Assembly: GCA_003232445.1 (NCBI GenBank)
Contig: QIJM01000565.1
Span: 1 to 19,442, forward strand
From: Paraglaciecola arctica
GTDB lineage: Bacteria > Pseudomonadota > Gammaproteobacteria > Enterobacterales > Alteromonadaceae
Direction of reading: 5' to 3'
DNA: 19,442 nucleotides
Shown here: one piece after another, positions 7,017 to 14,210 of the stretch
How the letters are laid out: every line of letters starts with the position of its first letter
Numbering within the stretch: position 1 is the first letter of the stretch
Made by a program: the position numbers and the translations under genes
The notes under the pieces: generated by a model
Told to the model about the DNA's origin: nothing
The model's input: only the letters and a program-made list of their open reading frames with translations
Databases searched by the model: none

Positions 7017-7704
7017 ACAAATTAATAATCCGTCTTTAAAAGTCACCTGTTTATCTATTTTATGTGGTTTAGGTTTGAATATTAGCGCGCCATCTTGGGC
7101 CAGTGAACCTATTAATATGGTAGCTTCATTTTCCAAGAACAGTAAACACCTACAGATAAGTCAATCTGGTACAACGTTATATGATGTACACGCTCTGTGG
7201 AGCGCAGAAAGTTTTTCATTGTCAGTCACCACTGGTCATGAAAAACAGCAAGGTGAAATTATTATCAACAACACCTCAGTACAGGCTTTTAATCAGCAAG
7301 GAGATTTATTGTGGGGAGATGAACGCGTTGATCAAAAGGTGTGCCTGCCTGAGTTTTTGGGTGAGTTTATTCGAGCGCACATAGAGCCATTAAAGCAAGG
7401 AAAATCCATTGCTTGTGTTGGCCCCATTATAAAAGCGAAAAAACTAGCCCCCTTTAAGATTTATTTAGAAGAGCAAAGTAAAAACGAATTGCTGGTTAAA
7501 GTAGCGCCGGGATCCATTGGCATGTGGTTTTTTATGGATGAAATTGCAATCCGTATGAATGCAGATGCGAGCAAAATACTAGCTTATAACGGCGTTTCTC
7601 CTGCACCTAAAACATTGCACGGAAAAATGGCCTATCTGAATATTTCAACTGCGTTAGAAAAACCGCTTGATGTAGCCAAAATCGACAGCTCTATTTTGTG
7701 GTAA
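7012..7704 (+). CDS. Exported protein of unknown function
   Basis: 230-aa protein with a good Sec signal peptide: hydrophobic residues ~10-28, then SAPSWA with cleavage after about A30. The mature part is ~200 residues with two cysteines (C111, C135) that could pair in the periplasm, and no transmembrane helix. I recognise no catalytic motif or family. The start is at 7012 because it follows AAGGAG and gives the signal peptide; an upstream two-codon frame overlaps it. It lies 89 bp before the MipA/OmpV-like gene on the same strand and may be cotranscribed with it, which hints at an envelope role. Confidence 0.75.
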   Translation: MKQINNPSLKVTCLSILCGLGLNISAPSWASEPINMVASFSKNSKHLQISQSGTTLYDVHALWSAESFSLSVTTGHEKQQGEIIINNTSVQAFNQQGDLLWGDERVDQKVCLPEFLGEFIRAHIEPLKQGKSIACVGPIIKAKKLAPFKIYLEEQSKNELLVKVAPGSIGMWFFMDEIAIRMNADASKILAYNGVSPAPKTLHGKMAYLNISTALEKPLDVAKIDSSILW

Positions 7705-7793
7705 AAAACCTTAAAACAGCATCGCGGGATCTTTTGCCGATGCCACAGAGTATATATTCGATAACAAAAATAATAGTTATTAGAGGATTAATT

Positions 7794-8681
7794 TTGATTG
7801 CAATGAATAGTAGACTTAAGCTAATAAAATATTTAACAGCAGCGTTGGTTGCTGCGACGAGTACCAACATCAGAGCGCAAGAGGAAATTGCCCTAGAAGG
7901 TGATATGCGCCCCCTGTGGGAAGTCGGTGTATTTGCCGCCGCTTTTAATTCACCAGAATACCCCGCTGCCGACCAAAGTCAGACTAATGTTATTCCCGCC
8001 CCATACTTTATTTATCGCGGTGAAACCATACGTATAGGTGACGGCTCAATTGCCAGGGCAGTAGCAATAGATAAAAGTGGGTACGAACTAGACTTATCGT
8101 TGGCAGGCTCCTTCAATGCTAATTCAGACGGTAACGAGGCAAGGTCAGGCATGCCTGACCTTGATTTTATTTTTGAGCTGGGTCCGCAGCTTAAGGTACG
8201 ATTATCAAAATTTGAATTTGAGCAGCATGGCAAAGGAGAGTTGTTTTTAAACCTGCAAGTTCGCGCAGCATTCTCAACGGACTTTTCAGGTATCAATCAA
8301 CGAGGGTATGTGTTCCAACCCGAATTTAGCTATAGCCAACGAGGTTGGTTAAGCGAGAAAACGGCTTGGTCTGTTAGCTTGTCACCCACTTGGGCAACCG
8401 AAAAATTGCACGACTATTTCTACCAAGTAGATAACGACTTTATCACCGAACAGCGTCCAGCCTATGATGCAAAAAGTGGTTATTTAGGCACCGACTTATC
8501 TGTTCATCTGTCATTTAACGTCACTAAAGACATTCGAATATTTACCTTTGCCCGTACATCTCTGCATGCGGGTTCGGCAAATGAAGATAGTCCACTTTTT
8601 AGAGACAAAAGCACTTACTCCTATGGTGTAGGGATGGTGTGGCGGTTGTGGGAGAGTGAGGAGAGGGTTACTGGGAGGTAG
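7794..8681 (+). CDS. MipA/OmpV family outer-membrane protein
   Basis: About 295 aa. The protein has the MipA/OmpV layout: signal peptide (KYLTAALVAATSTNIRAQ), then WEVGVFAAAFNSPEYPAADQSQ and VIPAPYFIYRGE, then alternating beta-strand-like segments, ending in the aromatic YSYGVGMVWRLWESEE. Members form outer-membrane beta-barrels; MipA of E. coli was described as a scaffold for murein synthases. The frame is open from 7698, but the convincing start is TTG at 7794, six bases after AGAGGA (7782-7787), with an ATG at 7803 as the alternative. The last 14 bp overlap the 3' end of the convergent AraC-type gene. Confidence 0.86.
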   Translation: MIAMNSRLKLIKYLTAALVAATSTNIRAQEEIALEGDMRPLWEVGVFAAAFNSPEYPAADQSQTNVIPAPYFIYRGETIRIGDGSIARAVAIDKSGYELDLSLAGSFNANSDGNEARSGMPDLDFIFELGPQLKVRLSKFEFEQHGKGELFLNLQVRAAFSTDFSGINQRGYVFQPEFSYSQRGWLSEKTAWSVSLSPTWATEKLHDYFYQVDNDFITEQRPAYDAKSGYLGTDLSVHLSFNVTKDIRIFTFARTSLHAGSANEDSPLFRDKSTYSYGVGMVWRLWESEERVTGR

Positions 8682-9645
8682 TATGTATCTCTTTAAATTG
8701 TGTATATTGTTTTGGCGACATCCCCGTCCATTGCTTAAATACTCGGCTAAAATGCGCCTGATCGGCAAAGCCGCTTGCAAATCCAATTTCAGCTATACAT
8801 AACGACTCATTTAATAGCGATTGACTGGCATGATGTACTCGCACATCTTGTAGTAACTTAGCAAAACCATGCCCTTCATCACTTAAGCGACGCTGCAGCG
8901 AACGCGTCGATAACGCCAAGAACTTTGCTACTTGTTGTAAATCAACCTCTAATAGTCCCAATTCGATGATCGCTTGCTTGGTTTTGTTAACAATATTCAA
9001 CACCCCGTACTCAACCAGAGAACTTACCTGCCCAATGTTATTGGTAGTTTGCTCAGGCACTTGCCAATGGATATACCATGGAGCATTACGATGTAATTCA
9101 TCGGCATTACACCGCAAACTCGGATAAGAAAAAAAACCTTCTGAGGCTAACGAACTATGGCTAATAACGATATTTCTTGCTGCTATTTCATATAGCAGTG
9201 CGCACAACACACCTAATACGACTAAATCTTCTTCAAAGGTAGGTTGCTCTTGTGTATTTGATTTATGTTCAACTTTCACGTAATTATCGAAACATTCGAA
9301 CTCAACATAATGCTGGCTATGAATGTAACGTTCTAACCTTTGCCATTTTTTGAATAATAAAAACGGATCGCTCCCTTGCAAGAGCGCATGTCCAGCAGGT
9401 GAATCTACAAATTGTGTCACCCCCGAGCCAATAGACAATAATGCACTGGTACCGTAATTCTGCCTTACCCATTGAATAAAGGTGCGTTTAGTTTTCAATG
9501 AAACATGCGCTTGTGATTGCTGCGCCAATATGTTTTGCGCTTGCATTTGATGTGACTTATTTAGCAAGTTATTTAACCCAGCATTAAGTATATTTAACAT
9601 GGTTTTACTCGCAAACGCTTTAGTCTCACTAGCTGTTTTAAGCAT
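8668..9645 (-). CDS. AraC-family transcriptional regulator
   Basis: 325-aa regulator. The C-terminal ~90 residues contain the double helix-turn-helix of AraC/XylS proteins: first helix pair around VAKFLALSTRSLQRRLSDEG, second around IAEIGFASGFADQAHFSRVF, then the conserved KQWTGMSPKQY. The N-terminal ~230 residues probably form a ligand-binding domain of the AraC_binding_2/'arabinose-binding domain-containing' sort, but I cannot assign a ligand. The ATG lies one base after the stop of the preceding membrane-protein gene, with the ribosome site TAAGG formed by that stop, so it is translated as the last gene of the four-gene operon. It may autoregulate the operon. Its 3' end overlaps the MipA-like gene by 14 bp. 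Confidence 0.92.
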   Translation of the reverse strand: MLKTASETKAFASKTMLNILNAGLNNLLNKSHQMQAQNILAQQSQAHVSLKTKRTFIQWVRQNYGTSALLSIGSGVTQFVDSPAGHALLQGSDPFLLFKKWQRLERYIHSQHYVEFECFDNYVKVEHKSNTQEQPTFEEDLVVLGVLCALLYEIAARNIVISHSSLASEGFFSYPSLRCNADELHRNAPWYIHWQVPEQTTNNIGQVSSLVEYGVLNIVNKTKQAIIELGLLEVDLQQVAKFLALSTRSLQRRLSDEGHGFAKLLQDVRVHHASQSLLNESLCIAEIGFASGFADQAHFSRVFKQWTGMSPKQYTQFKEIHTTSQ

Positions 9646-9646
9646 A

Positions 9647-10240
9647 TTACCTTACCGTTTGAGTGCTTGGTTTACTGGCTATTATTTTTTGTATTTTAAC
9701 ACCAATAATAGGTAGATTAACTAACCATTTAGGTGCGACATTAATTAATGTCACAACTATAGAAAACCATATTAGTTTACCGACAAAGACCGTTGCAATA
9801 ATAGGTAACCAAGCCAAACCCGAGAGTAAACTCAGCACCACCATAGTACGAGGTGGTGTAGGTAATGACGACATGACAGCCAGTGCAAAAAAACCATAGT
9901 CTTTGATATAACCTTGCAACGTTAACCACTGTTGATACATTTTTGACTCTTCAGTGGGTGTTGCCATTTGTAAATATTGATCAAGTAAGGTAGCCAATAA
10001 AGTCAAAATGCCCGCACCGACTGCGGCAGCCATGGAAAATGCCAAAATAATCCAAATAGCACGTTTGGGCTGCAACCATGCTAACAGCATGACAGAGGTT
10101 TGAGTCGGCAACGCCGGCACAAAAAAGTCACCTATCGAGACCCCTGCTAGCATTGGAATGGCTTTAGGTTTTGCTCCGTGCCTGCCAATCCATTTTAAAA
10201 TGCGCTGGCCAATCGAAAGCTGATTTTGCTTCTTTTGCAT
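9647..10240 (-). CDS. YqaA/DedA-like (VTT-domain) inner-membrane protein
   Basis: 197-aa membrane protein with about four or five hydrophobic segments (roughly 29-56, 60-88, 114-142, 144-170). The conserved-looking loops VPALPTQT and SSLPTPPRTM, placed before membrane helices, are the kind of re-entrant Pro-rich motifs seen in SNARE-associated/VTT (DedA, YqaA) proteins. Members of that group have been linked to flipping polyprenyl or phospholipid carriers across membranes; a specific role here is inference. Begins 13 bp after the SDR stop, and the stop itself is part of the TAAGGAG ribosome site, so translation is coupled. Confidence 0.72.
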   Translation of the reverse strand: MQKKQNQLSIGQRILKWIGRHGAKPKAIPMLAGVSIGDFFVPALPTQTSVMLLAWLQPKRAIWIILAFSMAAAVGAGILTLLATLLDQYLQMATPTEESKMYQQWLTLQGYIKDYGFFALAVMSSLPTPPRTMVVLSLLSGLAWLPIIATVFVGKLIWFSIVVTLINVAPKWLVNLPIIGVKIQKIIASKPSTQTVR

Positions 10241-10253
10241 AACAACCTGCTCC

Positions 10254-10976
10254 TTATGCTTTTAGCATGATATTTTCAATCAAATTAGGAAACAGCGAGC
10301 GAATTTTCATCAAAATACGTATTTTTCCTATATGAATTTCTTTTTTACCTTTGGCTGCACCATCGAATATTTCTTGTGCGGCCTGTTGTGGCGAAATTTT
10401 TCCTTTTCCACGACCTTGTGTCATATCGGTGTCTACTAAAGGCATAATTGCCTCACAGACTTTTATATCACTGTTATGTAATTTAATTTGACCATTGAAT
10501 GATTTACAAAATGCTCTTAACCCAGCTTTATTTGCACAATAAATAGGTGAGCTTTGCTTGGGGGCAATCGCAAGTCCAGAAGTGACAAAAACCCAGGTGC
10601 CAGAGACGCGCTGAACATTGTCAAACAGTAAGCGGGTCAACATGATAGGCCCCGTAAAGTTGATCATGGTTTCATCTTCAATATCAATAGTTTCATCACC
10701 TGCAACAAATAAATCTCTTGATTGTTGTACCCCAGCATTATGGATAACCATATGTAACGGTTGATCGCCTAGCGCCATAGCAAATTTTTCAATGCTCACT
10801 ACGCATTTTAAATTACACACTAGCCAACGAACATCTTCAAAGGCAATGCGACTATTTTCCATACTTTGTTCAGAACTTCCTGTCGCAATAACCTTGTAGC
10901 CGTGATTACAATAATGTTGTACTAAGGCCTTACCTATACCACGGGTTCCTCCTGTTATTAATACTGTTTTATGCAT
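10254..10976 (-). CDS. Short-chain dehydrogenase/reductase (SDR)
   Basis: 240 aa from the ATG at 10976. Classical SDR features: nucleotide-binding TGGTRGIG (residues 8-15), NAG (80-82) and the catalytic S133, Y146 and K150 (YxxxK in YCANK). These enzymes reduce or oxidise carbonyl/alcohol groups with NAD(P)H; the substrate is unknown. An in-frame upstream start at 11018 exists, but the ATG at 10976 begins right at the Rossmann strand (MHKTVLITGG) and has AGGGA eight bases upstream. That ATG overlaps the stop of the upstream gene by 8 bp, showing tight operon coupling. The C-terminus (KIRILMKIRSLFPNLIENIML) is basic and amphipathic and may touch the membrane. Confidence 0.9.
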   Translation of the reverse strand: MHKTVLITGGTRGIGKALVQHYCNHGYKVIATGSSEQSMENSRIAFEDVRWLVCNLKCVVSIEKFAMALGDQPLHMVIHNAGVQQSRDLFVAGDETIDIEDETMINFTGPIMLTRLLFDNVQRVSGTWVFVTSGLAIAPKQSSPIYCANKAGLRAFCKSFNGQIKLHNSDIKVCEAIMPLVDTDMTQGRGKGKISPQQAAQEIFDGAAKGKKEIHIGKIRILMKIRSLFPNLIENIMLKA

Positions 10977-11718
10977 ATTCACATCCCTTGATAGTTGAAA
11001 AATCGAGCGTATTATCAAAAATAGCTCGACCTAAATACTCTACATATTTACCACGTGAATTTCGGTCTCTTGGCTCAAGTAAGCCAATAATTTTTACAAG
11101 CTTGGGTGCATCGCCTTCAAAGTAATATTTCGTTGAACCAAACAATAACCGCCAGAACCACTTCTCAGGTGTCACACTAACAACCTTGTATTTGCCCTCG
11201 GTGAACATCGTTAAACTCACACCAGTATGTGCTTGCACTTTTAACACCGCATAGTCTAAGTGCAGTGTTTCTCCAGCAATCAACTGCTGCCAATGGTGCA
11301 TTACTTCAAAAGGAATACTCAACATTGTGCATGGGCATTTTGCAAAGGTGAGTGATTTACTATTTAGATTAAACTGAGTTCTTTGACTACTTAAATCAGA
11401 TTGACCCTGTTGCCCATTTACAAGTAATGTACCCGATTCATTAAGATGAGGTTGCAGCATGGTAGCCTCTTGCAACCCATTTTCAGGGCACCAAACAATA
11501 CGCTCTTTTGCTAAAAAGTCGGCGTCTAATCCATACCAAATTCGTTCAGCTTCACACTTTCCACCATCTAACATTCGCACCGACAATTGATACTTAAACA
11601 TGATACGTTCATTTAGGTGTTTTTGATTAAACACTTGCGCATGTGTTGCCATGCTTGGCAGTTGATTTTCTTTATTCAAAATAACACTCTCGTTAACCTT
11701 GACACTGAATAAACTCAC
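10969..11718 (-). CDS. Unknown protein, first gene of the SDR operon
   Basis: 249 aa from a GTG at 11718; an internal ATG at 11652 (MATHAQVFNQ) could be the true start, giving 227 aa. Neither has a clear ribosome site. No signal peptide or transmembrane helix. The protein looks like a soluble beta-rich domain (YQLSVRMLDGG, LHLDYAVLKVQ, VSLTMFTEGKYKVVSV) ending in a conserved-looking stretch KLVKIIGLLEPRDRNSRGKY. Three cysteines lie in CPENG and AKCPCTM. I recognise no family. Its last 8 bp overlap the SDR start, and the group of four genes reads as one transcript, so it probably works with the SDR and the VTT membrane protein. Confidence 0.72.
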   Translation of the reverse strand: MSLFSVKVNESVILNKENQLPSMATHAQVFNQKHLNERIMFKYQLSVRMLDGGKCEAERIWYGLDADFLAKERIVWCPENGLQEATMLQPHLNESGTLLVNGQQGQSDLSSQRTQFNLNSKSLTFAKCPCTMLSIPFEVMHHWQQLIAGETLHLDYAVLKVQAHTGVSLTMFTEGKYKVVSVTPEKWFWRLLFGSTKYYFEGDAPKLVKIIGLLEPRDRNSRGKYVEYLGRAIFDNTLDFSTIKGCEYA

Positions 11719-12134
11719 TTAATCGTTTAATCAGTGCCAAGGTTTGTTGGTTTCTTATGCACTAAGATAGCAACCGAGCCTGAATGTCTATTGAATATTT
11801 ACGCCAATCTATCAGTTACCAAGCCATGTATGGACACTGCCAACGACTGCCAACAATAGAGGAGCTAAGGGGTTAACCAGCAAAGTCGCAGGACATCCAC
11901 TTAGTCGGCAACGGCGATGCTTTTGATTTTCCCTCGACTTAAGGCTCGCCAATTATCAGGCAAATTTAGCAGGTTGAACGAAAAGGATTTCATTTGAAAA
12001 TAGCCATGGATGTATATGACACTGACGTCGAGATTAGGTGCTGAAAATCATGAATGATGAGATGGACTAATCTGAAATTGTCATAAATATTGTTAACCGC
12101 GCTTGCGCCGATATACCCCCTCTGCCAATGAAAC
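11719..12134. other. Gap, possibly holding gene debris
   Basis: No convincing gene. The stretch should contain the promoter of the four-gene minus-strand operon near its left end, but I see no strong -10/-35 pair. There is a 10-bp tandem duplication (actgccaac twice, ~11837-11858). A 30-codon minus-strand frame at 11993-11901 (MKSFSFNLLNLPDNWRALSR...) has a protein-like composition but no ribosome site and ends abruptly; it may be a fragment of a lost gene. Confidence 0.5.
11901..11993 (-). pseudogene. Short protein-like fragment, origin unknown
   Basis: ATG at 11993-11991, thirty codons, TAA at 11903-11901. The peptide reads LLNLPDNWRALSRGKIKSIA in its core, with mixed hydrophobic and basic residues like a normal protein domain. 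It lacks a ribosome site and is too short for the domain it suggests, so a truncated remnant is more likely than a working small gene. Confidence 0.25.
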
Positions 12135-12156
12135 CTATGTCAAAAATTTCATTGGC
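12124..12156 (-). terminator. Hairpin over the higA stop codon
   Basis: Perfect 10-bp inverted repeat GCCAATGAAA (12124-12133) and TTTCATTGGC (12147-12156) with a 13-base loop. On the minus strand the upstream arm encodes the last residues of HigA (Pro-Met-Lys), and the stop codon sits in the loop. No U-run follows, so it may act as a 3' stabilising or Rho-blocking structure rather than a classical terminator. Confidence 0.5.
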
Positions 12157-12428
12157 TTAATGTTCGCCTTAAATTCATTAAACCGGTTTTGCCGCGCTAT
12201 GCGTAAGTCATAGTCTGTTTGAAGGTTTAGCCAAAATATATCACTCATTCCAAAAAACAGACCCAACCGAATAGACATTTCCGCACTGATATTACGCGTA
12301 CCATCAATAATATTTTTTATAGCGGTTCTATCCACACCAATCGATCTTGCCAATGTACCGGGTTTAATCTCAAGATCATCTAAAAAATCTTCTTTGAGCA
12401 TGATACCGGGATGTTCTATTTCAATCAT
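12135..12428 (-). CDS. higA: HigA-family antitoxin
   Basis: 97-aa helix-turn-helix protein of the HigA group (XRE-like). IEHPGIMLKEDFLDDLEIKPGTLARSIGV, then DRTAIKNIIDGTRNISAEMSIRLGLFF, then FWLNLQTDYDLRIA are the family's usual landmarks. It should bind and neutralise HigB and repress the promoter of the pair. It starts 14 bp after the HigB stop with a very strong AGGGGGAG ribosome site, consistent with the antitoxin being made in excess. The toxin-first gene order is typical of hig modules. Confidence 0.93.
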   Translation of the reverse strand: MIEIEHPGIMLKEDFLDDLEIKPGTLARSIGVDRTAIKNIIDGTRNISAEMSIRLGLFFGMSDIFWLNLQTDYDLRIARQNRFNEFKANIKPMKFLT

Positions 12429-12442
12429 GTCACTCCCCCTTT

Positions 12443-12724
12443 CTAATGGTAATCCACTAATTCAACATCATGGGCACTTCCCTCTTCCCATCGAAAAATA
12501 ATACGAAACTGAGTATTCACCCAAATTGCGTAGAAGTTTTTTAAGTCACCTTTTTTCTTTTCAAGCTTATTCGATGGCGGAACTTTTAAATCCTCAATCC
12601 GCCGTGCAGCATCAATATACCGCAGCCGACGAAGTACCTTTCTTTGAAGATCTGGATGGATATTTTTCACCAATCGACCGTCAAATATAGCTTCAGTTTT
12701 CTTATCTGCAAACGATTTAACCAT
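12443..12724 (-). CDS. higB: HigB-family toxin (RelE-like mRNA interferase)
   Basis: 93-aa basic protein of the RelE/HigB fold: KSFADKKTEAIFDG, LRRLRYIDAARRIEDLKVPPSN, then GDLKNFYAIWVNTQFRIIFRWEEG and the C-terminal VDYH. Family members cut mRNA on the ribosome. The conserved Arg/Lys-rich centre and the FRIIFRW strand are intact, so the toxin is likely functional. No good ribosome site precedes the ATG, in contrast to higA. First gene of the pair, next to an operator-like inverted repeat. Confidence 0.93.
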   Translation of the reverse strand: MVKSFADKKTEAIFDGRLVKNIHPDLQRKVLRRLRYIDAARRIEDLKVPPSNKLEKKKGDLKNFYAIWVNTQFRIIFRWEEGSAHDVELVDYH

Positions 12725-12736
12725 AATAGTAGCTTA

Positions 12737-12785
12737 GCACACTACAAAAATTAAAGTATAAAGTAGTGCGCCACACAACTTTATA
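12737..12785 (-). promoter_or_regulatory. higBA promoter with operator-like inverted repeat
   Basis: GCACACTAC (12737-12745) and GTAGTGCGC (12763-12771) form an inverted repeat matching in 8 of 9 positions across an AT-rich 17-bp centre. On the minus strand a -10-like TTTAAT (12755-12750) lies within it, 17 bp from a -35-like TTGTGT; an overlapping TATACT is an alternative -10. The repeat therefore covers the promoter, as expected for autorepression by HigA. Confidence 0.6.
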
Positions 12786-13012
12786 GTATTAATACAACGT
12801 ATCTGGATACTGATGATTTTTCGAGGTGCACAGCAGACAGCTATAGCCAACTAACTTATAGAATCGGCATCAGTTTGAATGAAAACATGCTGTAAATATT
12901 AGAACCAAAACTTATAGATATTTCAAATAATTAAGGGATGACATCAAAAATAGCTTTGGGAAATAGAAAGATATTATCTAGTAAAATCAATGGGGTAGGT
13001 AAAATAATTAAT

Positions 13013-13089
<77 letters not shown>

Positions 13090-13095
13090 ACCGAA

Positions 13096-13130
13096 GCTGC
13101 GCAGTTTACGGAATTTAATTTTGTTTGCAA
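13096..13130 (-). promoter_or_regulatory. Promoter of tRNA-Pro with GC-rich discriminator
   Basis: On the minus strand a -35-like TTGCAA (13130-13125) and a -10-like TAAACT (13108-13103) are separated by 16 bp. GCGC follows directly, a GC-rich discriminator of the sort found at stable-RNA promoters under stringent control. Expected transcription start is about 13096, just upstream of the mature 5' end. Confidence 0.6.
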
Positions 13131-13326
13131 CGGTAAATCGAGCTAATTTGCCTTAGTTGATAAAAATGGGCAGTATCTGGCACAAAGTTTCCTACTGAGA
13201 TATTAAAGGTGAGAGGTTTCTATTCGCCACTTGGTACGTTGTACTTCACAAAGTCTAGCTTGCCCGTCCATAAATTTTATGGGCACTTAGGATTAAACAT
13301 AGCGCCTGTAACGTTACCCAGACGAC

Positions 13327-13905
13327 TCAGAATTTGTCATCCGCGCTAATACGACTGGCCGTGGCACCTGACTGGTTTTTGTACTTTGCGTCGGCTCTAG
13401 AATTGTAAGGTTTTTCAGCGAAATCTGATAACATTGCGCCGATTTTCATGCCAGGTTTAAGGGCTAGTGGTAACTTACCGCTGTTAAAAAATTCTAATAC
13501 AATGTTGCCTGACCAGCCAGGATCGATTCTGTGGGCAGTAACATGCACCATTAAACCCAATCTAGCGAGTGAAGAACGCCCATCTAACCAACCGACAATA
13601 TTGGCTGGTAAGGTCACCGATTCTTGAGTCACTGCAAGTGCCAATTCACCGGGGTGTAAAAAGAAGGCTTTGTCGTCAGCAATATGAATTTCATCGCTCA
13701 TCACTGTATTTAATGCAGCTTGTACTTCTGCCTTAGGGCCGCTTAAATCTATATAGGGCGCGTGATGATCTTCAAATACACGAAATTTATTGCCCAGTCT
13801 AATATCCACTGTGACACCGCTTATTTCTTCATAATCTGGCTGTGGGGTTATTTTTATTTTGCCATCTTGCAGATGTTGGTAGATGTCTTTGTCACACAAT
13901 CGCAT
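13327..13905 (-). CDS. dcd: dCTP deaminase
   Basis: 192-aa enzyme that deaminates dCTP to dUTP, feeding dTMP synthesis. The sequence follows E. coli Dcd closely: MRLCDKDI at the start, VTVDIRLGNKFRVF, HPGELALAV, GWLDGRSSLARLGLMVHVTAHRIDPGW and VLEFFNSGKLPLAL. The catalytic residues S111, R115 and E138 fall at the E. coli positions. A short gap relative to E. coli occurs before KPYNSR. A longer frame opens at a TTG at 13935, but the ATG at 13905 matches the family start. Divergent from metG across 305 bp. Confidence 0.96.
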   Translation of the reverse strand: MRLCDKDIYQHLQDGKIKITPQPDYEEISGVTVDIRLGNKFRVFEDHHAPYIDLSGPKAEVQAALNTVMSDEIHIADDKAFFLHPGELALAVTQESVTLPANIVGWLDGRSSLARLGLMVHVTAHRIDPGWSGNIVLEFFNSGKLPLALKPGMKIGAMLSDFAEKPYNSRADAKYKNQSGATASRISADDKF

Positions 13906-14210
13906 AGGAATTAGCTCGTTTGTTAGGTATCTCAATCATTATGCGGCCAGAGCTTACGCTATTTGCGCGCTTTTCAAGTAACAATATTTTGCCGTTTGTC
14001 TGGCTAATTGTCGATAACTCTCGCTTAGCGGGTGATCAGGTTATACCAAAATGGGAATGTCGACCTGATTAAACATAGCCATACCCTTAATGCCAAATAA
14101 CATGTCTCGCCTTAATTTTGTCTAACTGAAACGGAATTTCGTAATGCAATGATGGCGTATTTTCGTTACTATTTGCGACCTTTTTACAATTCAGTTAAAC
14201 ATAAGTCACC

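Noticed and set aside
7698..7793. Longer MipA-like protein starting at 7698
   Set aside because: It would add a non-signal leader. TTG at 7794 has AGAGGA at proper distance and begins just before the signal peptide.
10977..11018. SDR start at 11018
   Set aside because: It lies within the upstream gene, adds 14 residues before the Rossmann fold, and the ATG at 10976 has its own ribosome site.
13261..13285. Hairpin TGCCC...GGGCA downstream of dcd as a terminator
   Set aside because: One-sided bulge, AT-rich inner stem and no U-run; too weak to call.
13292..14083. Shared 13-mer gattaaacatagc on both sides of dcd
   Set aside because: A few 13-bp matches are expected by chance in a window this size; no extension of the match was seen.
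14123..14197. Inverted repeat taactgaa / ttcagtta upstream of metG as a regulatory leader
   Set aside because: Only 8 bp with a 59-bp separation; not convincing as an RNA structure or riboswitch.
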